A program made the translations under genes and the position numbers. A DNA stretch of 64,000 nucleotides from Calendula officinalis. Taxonomy: Eukaryota > Streptophyta > Magnoliopsida > Asterales > Asteraceae. This document shows positions 50,885 to 63,066 of this stretch, in pieces. The stretch is taken from the NCBI GenBank assembly GCA_963853835.1, contig OY970826.1, positions 3,394,001 to 3,458,000 of the forward strand, in the 5' to 3' direction. Position 1 is the first letter of the stretch. Each line of letters begins with the position of its first letter. The notes under the pieces are model-generated. The model worked only from the letters and a program-made list of their open reading frames with translations. It did not search any database and was not told where the DNA came from.

Positions 50885-53800
50885 TATAATTATTTATTTT
50901 CAAAATGCATAATCTATTTTTAATGAATAATCTCAAACAAGCCATTAAGAGACGTGTTCAAGATAATTCTTAATTTTTGTGTAAACTCAAGGTTTATTTC
51001 TCAACCATTAATCAATAATAATCAATGATCAAGATTAAATTTTATATTGTATACATAGATAAGTATATTGTTCATTTGACAATCACATAAAAACTTATTT
51101 TTTAATTTTTTGTTTTTTAATTTTTGAATTTAATTTTTATTTTCGTTTAAGAAAAACATCATGTAATAATCACACATAATTTTATATTTGATCTATGATT
51201 GAAAAAGAAAACATCACATGTCTTTCTTCGTAGTTGTTGGTTTTTTCTCCTTCGTGTTGTTTTTAATTCATTCCCTTTCAAAAAAATAAAATAATAAACA
51301 TGTTTAATTATTATGCTTATGTATCATTTGTCGAAAAGAAAAAGACCCAAAAAACTAATTTCTATAATTTTATATCCAAACAAATAATGATAAAAGTTTT
51401 GTTTTAATACCAGCAATCATTATCATTTTGATTGTTGTATAAGAAAACATTAGAAGTAAACTTGATAACATGGTTTAGTTCTTGTGCATAAATAATTGCA
51501 ATCGTTAATTAAGCCAACCAAGCACACTAATTAACAATGTTTATAGGAACAATAATTTTATGAGTCACATATATAGGAAGACAAAGATCCAGTCCATAGC
51601 TTAAGTGCATATGGTTGTCCTATGAGTAACTAACCATTATATCATCTATCCAACCTAAATTATGCTACCAACTTATACTTATTAATATTCTTGATATATA
51701 TAATAAACTCTTTTTTTTCTTCTTAAAATGTAGACTAATATTGGTGCCATCGGTTCTTTCAGTTTCCACATGAGGACTTCTTCAAACCGACATGGATGAC
51801 ACACCCACTTCAGTTTACGCGCCCGTTGAAATGTTTCGGGTTAGGCATGTGAAAAGCGATGAGAGTGTGAGGTATCTTAGTTAGCATTGGTATGTTGTGT
51901 GTATATTTTATCTATAAAATATTATGTGAAATGGTATTATTTGCATGTGTGTTTTAATTGAATGTCAGTTGAAGTGTCAGCTGATATTGACCTAATTTTG
52001 CAAAAATTAACGTGTTAGTTTTGTCTCACGGTTGGGGCGGGCAAAGTTCCATTTCCCTTTATATACATTTATGATACCTTATACACTATTCATTAGAATA
52101 TTGAAACGGGGTTTTATATTTCCTGTATTCCGTCATGCATTAATCCCTATATTAAATTCATTTTTATTATCATCATAAAAGGCTGTAAATAAAATAATAG
52201 ATAACCTGTTGGTTTGACTTATTGGATTTTTATTCCTTTTCTATTATCATACCATATTAAGTAGAGCAATTGAATTTTCTTATGATTAAAGCATATTAAA
52301 TAATCAAAAGTAGTGTAAACAAAAACTTACTAGATGTAGTATTGATGTCTGCAATTTGTGTTTACTTATGTGTCTATCCATTTAATTATGACAAATATCA
52401 AAATCAATGGATGATATTATGAATAATAATTAGAGGACTACACAAGTCAAATTTAGATATGAATAGGCACATAAGTAGACACAAATATTATTTATCAAAA
52501 ACCAATTTAGCTTAGATATGAAATGGAAATCAAAACAAACCAAATCAACTTTTATTCTAATTCGGATCACAAACAAATCAAATCTTAGCATATAAATCAA
52601 AACTGATTGAAACATGACTTTACTCTTTACGTCAAAAAAATTTATATCTAGATTCCCGCGGCAACGCGCGGATGTAACACACCTTGTTAAACACAAATAT
52701 ACTTATGTTTAGTTATTGGCTGGATTAGTGGGTTATATACATCTATTATTATTATTTTAGCAATTTTCTTTTGGGCAATTATAATGAAATAAGTAATGAC
52801 AAAGAAGTCAAAATCAAAGTAATTATATTGACCAGTGTTTAAAAAATGGGCTGCCTTTGGAAAGGCCAACATCCCATTTGCTATGGCAATGGAGGCTTGC
52901 ATAAAAGAATGATGGTCTTATGTCTCCTCCTAACCATCCTTTTGTCTCTTTCTATGATACGAAATTTTTTGGCCCAAATATAGGTCCCTTCACATGCCAT
53001 GTGGGTCGGGTCGGGTATTTGGGGGTTAAAAATAATCGAAACAAGACCAATGAAAACCAAAAATCAACGCAAACCAGTTACAAAAACTAAATCGAACACG
53101 TTGATAACAACTCTAACATGATAGCACATAATATATAAAAGATGTAATATTCAAGAATTGTACTAAACACATTCGTTCGTAAGACCGAATCTACTTTATT
53201 TTTCAAAGTGTTACGTCTAAATTTATATATAATTTTAGTTTTTTATTTATATGATAGTTCATATATCAAGTTCACAAGAAGTGTTACATCTAGAACCTTA
53301 ATTATATATGCCATCATTTTTTTCAAAACAAAAAAAAAAAAACTCAAATTTTTTAACAATCTGCAAAATAAATACTCGCGATAAGCTATGTCTTATGCCT
53401 ACTTATCGCGTTTTATCTTACGTTACACGTAATACTACCGTGATGCACTATTTTGTAATGGTAGCACGTTTTTTAGAACCTTCTAAAAAGTATATCTGTA
53501 TATTGCAAATTTAGTCGTAAGGAAAAGCTCATATTTTTGAAGTGTCAAAATCAAATTAAAGGTATTCGCATTTGTTTAGACAAAGATTAAGGATGAAATC
53601 CCAAATTAAATCCAAAAATAGATTATAAACATAAAACAAAATCATGTTCCATACATCCATTGGATAAGAATAAACAAATATTTTGAAATCAAATAATGGT
53701 GCATTGGTTTCCTCCAAGCACATGATCCATCATTAAAATCTAAGCATATATGTGGTCCCAAAAGGGCATTAAGGTAATTCACACCAAAGCATAGTTAGCT
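50885..53800. other. Long AT-rich spacer
   Basis: Near 51000-51060 is one arm of the TCTCAACCATTGATCAA MITE family. 51735-51880 has gene-like GC content but no open frame I can name. At 52648-52690 a GC hairpin (CCCGCGGCAACGCGCGG) next to CTAG may be a minus-strand Helitron end. No intact gene is seen. Confidence 0.45.
52648..52680 (-). mobile_element. Possible Helitron 3' hairpin
   Basis: Read on the minus strand: CCGCGCGTTGCCGCGGGAAT, then CTAG. Hairpin plus CTRR fits, but the next base is A rather than T and I cannot find the other end. Confidence 0.4.
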
Positions 53801-53808
53801 TCATTGAC

Positions 53809-53816
53809 TATATAAA
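53809..53816 (+). promoter_or_regulatory. TATA box of the small gene at 53892
   Basis: TATATAAA lies 76 bp before the ATG, which leaves room for a short leader of about 45 bases. Confidence 0.6.
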
Positions 53817-53891
53817 CCAACTAATTGGATGCTTATTCTCCATGCAAACACAAATCTCATAACATTTCAATTAAATCTAGGGTTTGAGAAG

Positions 53892-54098
53892 ATGGTTTCA
53901 AAGGTTGAGCAATCAAAAGAAAGTCAACAAAAAAGTCAAAATTTCCACCATAACCGGCAATTGGTGATCCAAAAGGAGATGATAATGCAATGTAACAAAG
54001 TCAACACCACCAAATTCAAGAGAAGCTCTTCTCATCTTGAAGATGATGGTGTTTCTTCTGCTATTCTTTTGCTAGCTTGCATCGCATGTAGCCCATGA
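53892..54098 (+). CDS. Small plant protein (68 residues) with a conserved-looking C-terminal motif
   Basis: A single open exon starts at ATG 53892 (MVSKVEQSKES); a longer frame from 53829 exists, but the TATA box and leader support 53892. The N-terminal half is polar and rich in Gln, Ser and Lys. The C-terminus SSSHLEDDGVSSAILLLACIACSP combines an acidic step with a short hydrophobic stretch, which could anchor the protein at a membrane or bind a partner. I recall similar short plant proteins with a VSSAILLLACIA-like end but know no function. A good TATA box precedes it, which supports a real gene. Confidence 0.6.
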   Translation: MVSKVEQSKESQQKSQNFHHNRQLVIQKEMIMQCNKVNTTKFKRSSSHLEDDGVSSAILLLACIACSP

Positions 54099-54380
54099 TC
54101 CGATTATGTGAATCACAAGTCAACAAAATGTTCGATATATATATTTCGTATATTTTTTTAGTTTTAAGATGCTTATGGATTTTACTACATCTGTTGTATT
54201 ATTCATTACAATTACGACATTATATATGTTTCAGAAGTTAAACAAGTCAATTATTATAGTACAAATTTCTAGTTACAATCACTTAAACTCTCAAGTTATT
54301 TGACTTTATTTCTTGAACGTCAATATTCACTTTAAAAACACACACAAGTTATGTTGATTCAATATGAAAGTTTCCAACAC
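54099..54380. other. 3' flank of the small gene
   Basis: AT-rich, with no repeat or gene visible. Confidence 0.5.
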
Positions 54381-54470
54381 AAGGGTGGTGGCCTAGTTGT
54401 TGAACTTGATCTCATAAATTGTGGAATTCTCATGTTCAGTCCCTAAATACGAGCAATATCGCATTTGGTC
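54380..54470 (+). repeat. SINE-like fragment left of the foldback
   Basis: GGTGGTGGCCTAGTTGTTGA resembles an A box and CATGTTCAGTCCCTAAATA a decayed B box. It runs directly into the inverted repeat that follows. Confidence 0.45.
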
Positions 54471-54472
54471 AC

Positions 54473-54664
54473 GGAAAGCTCACCTGTGCCGACTCCAGAC
54501 TATCCGCAAAGGGGGTGGTTTGGTTGTAGAAACCCATTTTTTGATATTGTAGATACCCATTTTTTTTTTGTTACCTGGGTTCCAACTCGCTTTACGAGCC
54601 GAATAATCTCAGGACAACCACCCCCTTTGCGGATAGTCTGGAGTCGGCGCATGTGAGCTTTCCG
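54473..54664. repeat. Foldback repeat with arms of about 50 bp
   Basis: CGGAAAGCTCACCTGTGCCG and CTATCCGCAAAGGGGGTGGT on the left pair with their inverted copy on the right (54613-54664) with few mismatches. The loop of about 90 bp includes GTTACCTGGGTTCCAACTC, a SINE-like 3' motif, so this may be two SINE parts joined head to head. Confidence 0.75.
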
Positions 54665-55717
54665 TGATAATTGTGAATACTGCTTTAATCTTGACATAGT
54701 GGTATTGATAAAGAGCAATGTGAAAGTAGTATTTGCAATTATTGTAGAATTCGCAATACTACTTTCAAAACAAAGAGCTGTATGAAGTAGTAGCATTCGC
54801 AATAATACTTTCATATTTTGAAAGCAATTTGATCCTAAACTACACATAGTTTGAGCCTAAACGGCATATATTTCGCAATAATATGAAAATTACGTTGAGC
54901 TGAAAGAGTCAATCCCATCATAAAGAAGCTAATAAAAACCTAAATTCAGTATGAAAGTGGGCTCTTCTTCATCGATTGATGTAAATTACAAAAAAAAAAA
55001 AAAAAAAAAAATCATGACGACTTAATCCTATACTTTGTTTTTCATAATTTTTGTCCTTGTGGTTTTCGATTTTTCGGAATTTTATCACGGGTTGTTAAAT
55101 CACCTCCCATGCTTGGCAAGTGAGAGTATTTTGGTCATTTTCAAATTTCTTTATTATTTCTTTTTTATTTTCTCCCTTTCTCCTTTCAAAATTTTCATTG
55201 CTTTCCATCCACATGCCATCTAATCAAACCATGAAATCAAAATCAAGATTAATTTAGAAGGAGTTCGATGAAGGAATAGAAATCTGGAAAATTGAAGACT
55301 TTAGAGACAAAAATTATGAAAAAAAAAAATATAAACAAAATCGTAGAATGTGAAAGATGGCATGGACAATTTCGGTAATTTATTCCTATTTATTGTATGC
55401 AAAAATTCCCAAATACAAACAATATTATATAAATCTTTTTTTAGGGAATTTTACAGAAAATTAGCAGTATACCTTTATTTATTTATTTTTGTCTGTTTTG
55501 TGGCAATTTTATCGATCTGATTTGCTAATAATAAGGGAAATTAATTTATGTACCATGCATTTTGATGTTTATATGATACTGTACAAATATTTATGCATAC
55601 TGTACAAATAACTAATGCAATTATTGTGAAACATGTGGTGTAAACATTATCACCGAATAATAAGTCCTGAAACAACTCATTGGTAATTATAGCGTAAAAC
55701 TATAATAACCAATATAA
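54665..55717. other. Spacer without clear genes
   Basis: AT-rich sequence with an A run at about 54992-55011. The open stretch 55035-55223 translates to a hydrophobic low-complexity chain from T-rich DNA and is not convincing. Confidence 0.5.
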
Positions 55718-56398
55718 GGCTGTCCGGTATGGGTGCACGCCCACCGGCGTAGGAGCTGAGGTGGCGGAAGGCACGGCGTGGAGGGGGAAGGAACACCGCC
55801 CCCCACAACGGCGTAAGGGGGGGGGGGGGGGACTGCGTGGTGCAACTATGGCCACAGCCACGGGAGGCCACGGGCGTGGGGGCTCGGAATTGACCAAAAT
55901 GTAGCCGTTGAACATAGGAAATGTACCTGGTTGCCTTGCCGGAGAGTGGTTACCGGAAAAACATTCCTGGTTGCCTTGCACGAACTGCGTTCTTTTGTGT
56001 GGAGAAGATGAAAATTTTAGGGTTTTTTTTAATAGGTCTTTTTACTGGGTTTTTTTATAATGGATGTTGGGCTTTAAATATAATATAGGTTTTTTTATTG
56101 GGCTTTAATTTAAATATGGGTTTTCTCTATTGGGTTTTAATTAAAAATATAATTTAGTATAAAAATTAAATAATATGGTATTATAAATTAATTATTTGGG
56201 CTATTTTTAATAAAAAATGAAATGATGTGAGTTTATGTTTAAAAAATAAATGGAAATGAAATGATGAGATGGAAAATAAAATAGTGTGGTGTGGTGAGTA
56301 TTTCCACCAAATGATGTGGTGTGGTGGTGGGGTTGATAAGGTGGCGATGATGTGACAGAAAAACCCACCACCACATATGGTGCCCATACCATGCAGCC
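55718..56398. mobile_element. PIF-type non-autonomous element (681 bp)
   Basis: The left end GGCTGTCCGGTATGGGTGC and right end GGTGCCCATACCATGCAGCC are inverted. TAA lies on both sides (55715-55717 and 56399-56401). The left part is GC-rich with a G run at about 55808-55821. There is no transposase; the minus-strand ORFs inside are chance. Confidence 0.82.
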
Positions 56399-56401
56399 TA
56401 A

Positions 56402-57714
56402 GAAGAAAACCGTTTTTATCAAGTTTAATAGTCAAATAGGAAAAAAGAAAAACTTCAATTAATCACATGTAACTTTTTCCCCTAATTTCCCTTTGCAAAT
56501 TAGATCTGGACAATGACTCTAAACTCACTTTTAGTGTTTATTTCATACTATTTTGGTTAACGTCTTTTACTTGTAAAGTTGTAATTATCTTTTTCACATG
56601 TCACCGACTAATATATATTTAAACTTAATTAACTAATTGTTATATTTCAGTATATATGCTTCTTTAAAATGATATTCCCGTTTATAATTGGTTCCTCAGG
56701 TAGCCGAGGTTAAGCTCGAGATTTACGTGATCTAATCATTTTCGTGGTCATTTCTGGACCTTGGTCTAGCCAGCTGGTAAATATTTATATTGTTAAGAAT
56801 CGAACTCATGATCGGTATAAAGTTATCTGGAACCCTTATTAATTTATTATTAACTCATCACCAAATTGTACATCATTATATATGGACCTTAAAATACAAC
56901 TAAAACTTCTTTAAAAAAGTGTACATTTTATTTTGTTTTTTCCTAAACAATTAAGTAGAAGGGATCATATGCAATGAATACATTCGAAAACAATAAACTT
57001 TTCATTGAAATCACAAGTGACCAAGAACATGAGGAACGTGGTGAATCCAGTAAGTCACGTGCCACTGCTTTTGGGGAGGGGAAAAAACAACAAAACTTTA
57101 TAGTATCGGTTGCGTTGAATGTATTGGGCACTTTTAACTCACGTGCTACTGTTTTGGTGAGTCACTTAACCAACAAAACCGTTATGGGCTACATGCATGC
57201 ATTTTAGCATCAACGGACAAATATGAGTAAAATTCTTATAAAATCTAATTTGTAGCGTTTATATAAAAAAGAATGAATGAGTAAATATCTACATTTGACA
57301 TCACTCAAAACGTTATTTTAAAAAAAGCAGCTAAGTACCTGTTTTTTTCTAAGTGTATTTTCGATAGTTAAACATCTCCTACATAATTTATTATAACAAA
57401 TTAAATTATTATTCAAATAATATAGCATGCACATTTGAACATTGTTTATATCATCTACAAAAGCTTATACAAGTTTATAAATTTATGTAACTATGTAAGG
57501 ATTCTACAACAAACATGAGATATAAATCAAGTTTGGTTATGTTGATCGTAAATGACCCATCATTTCACCACCAAGATAATCTTCTCAAAAACCCATGATT
57601 ACTTCGTTGTCTCGTTTTCGAATCTTCGGTTGAACGGAGTAAAACAAATTAGTAATTTACTTCTTTAAGCGTTGTATTCAATGAAGTCTTTGATTTTTAT
57701 ATAATCCCAAGAGA
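56402..57714. other. Spacer with one doubtful ORF
   Basis: An open stretch at 56974-57207 begins MNTFENNKLFIEITSDQEH and contains two similar pieces, SRATAFGEG and SRATVLVS. I see no TATA box, intron signals or family likeness, so I leave it unassigned. The rest is AT-rich. Confidence 0.35.
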
Positions 57715-58490
57715 CAAATCTTAGCCATTGGATCAAAAGATACCGGCCACCACCACCACCGCCGGCCACTACCGCCGCCGCCGACCACCTCCTCCCGCCG
57801 CTGCTGCCCGCCGCCTTCAGCTGCCCCAATCACACGTGATTGGATATGCAATCACATGTGATTGAAAGCAGCCGACGGTGGTGAGGGGTTGCCGGTGGTG
57901 GAGACGGTTTCCGGGGGAGGTTGGTGGTGGAGGTGGTCGGCGTTGTTGAATTACATGTGATTTAATACACATGAGGTGGTGGTGGTCGGTGGTTGCAATC
58001 ACATGTGATTTAATACACATGAGGTGGTGGTGGTGGTGGTCGGTGGTTGCAATCACATGTGATTTAATACACATGAGGTGGTGATGATGTTGATATGTTG
58101 AATCAAATGTGATGTTAATGGTGGTGGTGATTATTTGAGGGTTTTAATCTAATACTTCCTCTGATTCAAAATAAGTGACACACTTTTCTTTTATTGATTC
58201 AAAATAAGTGACACACTTTGAAAAATTATCTTATGTGGCAAAAAAATAATGGGACCTACACCACTAACTATCTACTTTAACAAAGTGAAATGACTCTTTT
58301 ACCCTTACTTTTTACTTTTAAACATCATTAAACTCACTTTATTCAAAAGGTGTGGGACCATTCACTACTAATCATCTAATTAATCTAATTTAATTATCAT
58401 TATAATCTTTTGCCTCAAAAACCATGAAAGACAAAGTGTGTTACTTATTTTGAATCGGAGGAAGTAGCTGAGATTTATTTTTTATTAATA
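57715..58490. mobile_element. MITE-like element with ATCACATGTGAT palindromes, split by a Stowaway
   Basis: The left arm has AGAGACAAATCTTAGCCATT. The right arm (AGCTGAGATTTATTTTTTAT) lies beyond the Stowaway at 58155-58464, so the two arms pair once the insertion is removed. The interior has CCGCCG/CCACCA tracts, then copies of AATCACATGTGATT joined to TAATACACATGAGGTGGTGG, tandemly repeated about three times (57955-58085). Confidence 0.7.
58155..58464. mobile_element. Stowaway-type MITE (310 bp)
   Basis: The ends CTTCCTCTGATTCAAAATAA and TTATTTTGAATCGGAGGAAG are inverted, with TA on both sides (58153-58154 and 58465-58466). The first 45 bp contain the terminal motif twice in direct orientation. 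Confidence 0.87.
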
Positions 58491-58659
58491 CGTAAAAGTT
58501 AAGGACTGCGTTTTTCTATGCTTCTTAAATACTTAGAAAAGAGTAAAACGTAAAAATAATTATTATTGGTATGATTATGTCACTATTATTGGCAAAAAGT
58601 AACAGCGTCACAATTAGCACCGGTCCTAGGTCAGGCCTCCCAACTCCCAAACACTCCGT

Positions 58660-58841
58660 AATGAGTCCAAGGTCAAGATAAAGTGTTGCTCATGGCCAAG
58701 GTCATGAGTTCAAGTCCCGTCGTGGACGTGGGGTTTATTCCCCATAGGTGGAAGGTTCGAGGGGAGGCATACCGCCCCCTTGTGGATGTCACTGTCTAGG
58801 CTCGAACCACTAACTTACTAACTTGTCGTTAAAAAAAAAAG
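58660..58841 (+). repeat. SINE-like repeat with A tail
   Basis: GAGTTCAAGTCCCGTCGTGG resembles a B box. GGGGTTTATTCCCCATAGG and GGTTCGAGG match the relic at 36080-36270. It ends in an A run (58831-58840), after which the long-TIR element begins. Confidence 0.6.
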
Positions 58842-59527
58842 GGTAAATTAGAGTTTTTGTCCCTGACCTATACCCGATTCGGGGTTTTTGTCCCTAAACT
58901 TTTTTCTTCCGTTTTTTTGTCCTTTAAGTTTCTAAAATTCTGCATATTTGTCCTTCCATCTATTTTTGGCCGTTAACTGACGATTTTTTTTGTCAATTCC
59001 CCAAATTACCCCTATCATTAGAGCTGGCAAAATCAGACACGACACGACAACTCGACACGATCCCGACACGAAATTAGTGGGTTTGGGTTAGAGGTTTCGA
59101 CACGTTCAAGTAAATGGGTTGACTCGACACGACACGAAAGTTAAACGGGTTGGGTTAGTGTCAATATTTTCAACTTGAAGTTAACCCGCATGACCCGTTT
59201 AAGTATGTATATATTTTAATAAATTCTATATTTTAAATATATTATATGTAAATATTATAACTTAATAGTTTTAGAAAAAAATTGGGCTCTTATTGCATAT
59301 TTGAGCTTAATATCTAATTAGGTTTGAGATTATTGGTAATGTTTGCTTTAATTTATAGGATCACTTTACCCTAATTTTATATGAAAGCAACAAATCAAGT
59401 GGTGAAACATGACAATTTGAATTAGGTTAGAGAATTTGATCATATGAAGGATCCAGTGGATTTTATTATGTCTTTGGATTTTTATTACGTTTTTGTTGAT
59501 TTTTTATTACGTTTTTGTTGGATTTGT

Positions 59528-61927
59528 TGTAACGATCTGATTTTTTTTGTTAAATAAATTATGAAAAAAAATATGTTAAATAATAATAAATCATTTAAAG
59601 AACGTGGGAATTGGTTTCGTGTCATTTGGACATCGTATGAGAAAGTTATGGACGAAATGGGTCGAACCCGGGTAGTAAACGGGAAGGAAAAGAAATTCAA
59701 GGAATTCCGTTAGTGCTGATTCCGTTAGTGCTGATCAGTTAGTGCTGATTCCGTTAGTGCTGATTCCGTTAGCGCTGATTCCATTAGTGCTGATCAATTA
59801 GTGCTGATTCCGTTAGTACTGATCAATTAGTGCTGATCAGTTAGTGCTAATTCCGTTAGTGCTGATTCCGTTAGTGTTGATTCCGTTAGTGCTGATCAGT
59901 TAATGCTGATTCCGTTAATGCTGACTCCGTTAGTGCTGACCCAGTTAATGTTGATCAGTTACTGCTGATTTTCGTCAGGAACACCTTAAATACGAGTTTT
60001 TGGCCATTAAGTGCCAAACTTGAAACCCTAACTCTCTCTCTAAGTTCTTATACATATTTTGAGTGGAAAAGGTCATTCGAAGCCGATTTTGGGGTCCGAA
60101 TCAACTGATTTTTCTTCTATTGTTGAAGATTAAGGTAAATCTTCACTCCTTGATGTTTATTACTTTAGATCTATGGAAGTAAAAGCTTGGATCTCGAACC
60201 CTAGTTCTTGGGGTTTTGTTAAATGGTAAAATAAAGGTTGTATACACTTAATAGATGGTATTTTAACAAAGAAAAGAAGTGTATACTTAAGATTAGTTAA
60301 ACCTAGGGTTTTGAATGTCACTAAAATTTGGGGGAAAAGGGTGTTGGTGACTAATTAGTGTTATGAGACTAATATTGGAGACTAATGATGTCGACCTTGG
60401 GTTGTGGGTTGATTTGGGTTTCGTTGGTGAAACCTTGGAACTAAGATCTTGGGATTTCCACCAAGTTGGATGAACTTGGTGATTAAAGATGATAATAGAA
60501 ATTATGTGTTATCTAGTTATGGATGATAACTAGAATTGTGATTATTATGTTGATAGGTTGCAAGGACCTAAAAGTTGGAGATATTCCAAAGGCGGGAAGC
60601 TTGGATGTTGATGAACACGATATGGATTTAGCTATCGCTAAGGTGAGTACATGAGACTTTTAAACTGTGTACATAGCAAAGAGCTTTTGAAAACATATAT
60701 GATAATTTTATGGGTCTTTATTAATAAATATTTTGATAAAGATAGTGACTTAAAAGATAAGTAAGTAAGTATAATGTGATACTAGACTATGTCTAGTATA
60801 ATTGATGATTATAAAGGTAAATATGACTAACTAAAGTAAGTAGCGATGATTTTATAGTAATGAATATTTATTAGTAAATTATACTAATAAAAGTGAAGAA
60901 CGATTATGTAAAAATACGGATGTATGGTATGACTAGTAATAAGTATGTATTATAGTCAAATAAAAGATAAAAGTATCATGATATCAATAAATAAGAAATG
61001 TATCTTATGAAATAAGTAAGTGTGAACCTCATAGGGTTCATAGATGTAGAAGTAGATGTAGGCTGCTTATGATTGGGTCTATGGGACCATACATGTACGT
61101 TCACACTGTGTTGAACTAGTTATATATAGTTATTATTAGATAACTAACTTGTTTGATGATAGATGAGATAGCCATGGGCTTTGATTAGCATAACTGTTGA
61201 GTTATGATGAGATTGAGATGATGTGATGATACGGGTGACTCCCGATCATGAGGTGTGGATTGAGGGGCAGTTGGGATGAATTCCCATCGACTCTTCCACG
61301 TTAGTAGTCTTGCTAACTGGACGTATTCCGGCGAGTAAGGCATGTATCGGTAGATTGGGCGACTCCCTCTTGCCGGTATCTTGAGCCTCTAACTAGTGCG
61401 GGGACGACCCGACAGTTAGATATGTTGAATCTTATTAATGCGGGGGATCCCCGGTTAATAAGTTAATGTGCTTCTGGTACCTATATGTTTAAGTACTAGA
61501 TATGTTTGCTAGGGAAGCATGATCGATATGGTCACTATAGGGTGACTAGCCTATATTGATGTAGTATATGTATATGTTTATATATATATTTATGAAGCAA
61601 TTATTATTATTATTTGGGTCTAAAACCCATGTATCTCACGAGACTATTTTGTCTCACGTACTATGTTTGTTTTGTGGCTATGTATTCATGTACAGGTTTG
61701 AAGTGATAGAAGGTTGCACTAGAAGTGGCATAGAGATGTTTAGCTCGGGAGCTCTTAGGTAGATCCCGTTTGCCTATGGTTTTGATATGCTTGGTGACAC
61801 CGTATTTTTGTAAACTCTAATAAAGGTTTAAGGTTTTTGTTAAACTGTACTTTGGACAATGTGTCAAATATTGGGAAAAATGTATTTTAAATGTTTTAAA
61901 CGATGTTATAAAAATACGGGTGTTACA
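59528..61927. mobile_element. Solo LTR (2400 bp), probably Gypsy type
   Basis: It starts TGTAACGATCTG and ends GGGTGTTACA, so the ends form the short TGTAAC/GTTACA inverted repeat. The 5-bp target duplication TTTGT is perfect (59523-59527 and 61928-61932). No internal region or second LTR is present, so it arose by recombination between two LTRs. The length and ends suggest a chromovirus-like Gypsy; this is inference. Confidence 0.88.
59705..59970. repeat. Minisatellite GTTAGTGCTGATTCC within the solo LTR
   Basis: About 18 units of 13-16 bp occur in two forms (CCGTTAGTGCTGATT and CAGTTAGTGCTGAT) in the first part of the LTR. Confidence 0.9.
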
Positions 61928-63027
61928 TTTGTATTATGTTTAATTACTACATGCGAATTTTCACCGCTTAAACGGGTTAATTGGGTTGAGTCGGGTTGAC
62001 ACGAAATTAACCGTGTCGGGTTTGGGTCAACATTTTGAACACGTTTATTAAATGTGTCTGGTTTGGGTTTAGGGGTCTCAACACGTTTAAAGTCTCGACA
62101 TGACACGAACCCGACACGCCACGACCCATTTGCCACGTCTACCTATCATCATCATCAAAAAACCCAAACCACCATCACCTGCTATCGAAACCCAAACCAC
62201 CATCACCTGCTATCGCTAATATCCGGTGAGTCTTCTCTCATGTCGTCTCCGGCGACTCTGCAGCTCCTCTAGCGGCGGCACTAAGTGAAATTAGGGCAAA
62301 CATAAACCCACACCCTCTTCCCCATATTTTACTTCTCTGTTCGGTTTCAGAAGCCGTCGTTTTCATCCATCGACACCACATTTTTTTTCTTTCGATTTAG
62401 GATTTTGTTCGTTCATCGGAGTTGTGGCTTGTCAGAGTAAACGAACGGGGTGGAAGGGGTTGACCGGACTTGTGGCTTGTCGGAGAAGATGAACAGAGTG
62501 GAAGGGCTTGACCGGATTTGTGCCTTGTTTGTAGATTGGAGGAAGAATTTGGGAGGGTGGAGGAGGATGAATTTGGTGGTGGGTTTCATCAGATTTGTAG
62601 AGAGAATTTGGGTTTTTAATTGTACAGATTTGTAGGAGGATGAATTGTTTAAATCTGTTAATCCTTTAGCGGGAAATTAGGGTTCTTCCCTGAATTCTAG
62701 TGTCGGCGGCACTAATTTCAGCTTGAACCTGCAAACACAAATCGAAAATGCAGTTCTTGAACTCAGTTGTGGGTGTTGGGGAAGAACCCTAATTCGAAGA
62801 TGAATGGAGGTGGAGGTGTTGGGGGTTTAAGGTTTATAGGTGTTGGGGAAGAAGATGAAGAATGGTGAAAAGGACTAAAATGCCCTCACATGCCTTGCAA
62901 AAATCGTCAGTTAACGGCCAAAAATAGACGAAAGGACAAATATGCAGAATTTTAAAAACTTAAAGGAAAAAAAACGGAAGAAAAAAAGTTTAGGGACAAA
63001 AACCCCATCGGATATATGTCGGGACAA

Positions 63028-63030
<3 letters not shown>

Positions 63031-63066
<36 letters not shown>

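Larger units (their letters stand above)
59028..62145. mobile_element. Nested inverted-repeat element rich in GACACGACACG
   Basis: GACACGACACGACAACTCGAC (near 59035) and GGGTTTGGGTTAGAGGTTTC on the left match inverted sequence at 61970-62140. Leaving out the solo LTR, it is about 700 bp. It sits wholly inside the long-TIR element. Confidence 0.72.
58842..63031. mobile_element. Long-TIR non-autonomous element, MULE-like
   Basis: About 150 bp at 58860-58990 (GGGGTTTTTGTCCCTAAACT, then CTGCATATTTGTCCTTCCAT and GGCCGTTAACTGACGATTTT) is repeated in inverted form at 62890-63015. A long subterminal inverted repeat without a transposase suggests a MULE-type element. Its inside holds another inverted repeat and a solo LTR. 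The right end lies just before ELP3. Confidence 0.8.

Noticed and set aside
55677..55981. Minus-strand Pro-rich ORFs
   Set aside because: They lie in the GC-rich arm of the PIF element with a G homopolymer; no coding evidence.
56974..57207. Short ORF as a gene
   Set aside because: No promoter signal, no recognised motif, and an uncertain start; kept only as a remark on the spacer.
59485..62136. ORFs inside the solo LTR and its surrounding element
   Set aside because: The sequence is LTR or inverted repeat; none shows gag, pol or other domains.
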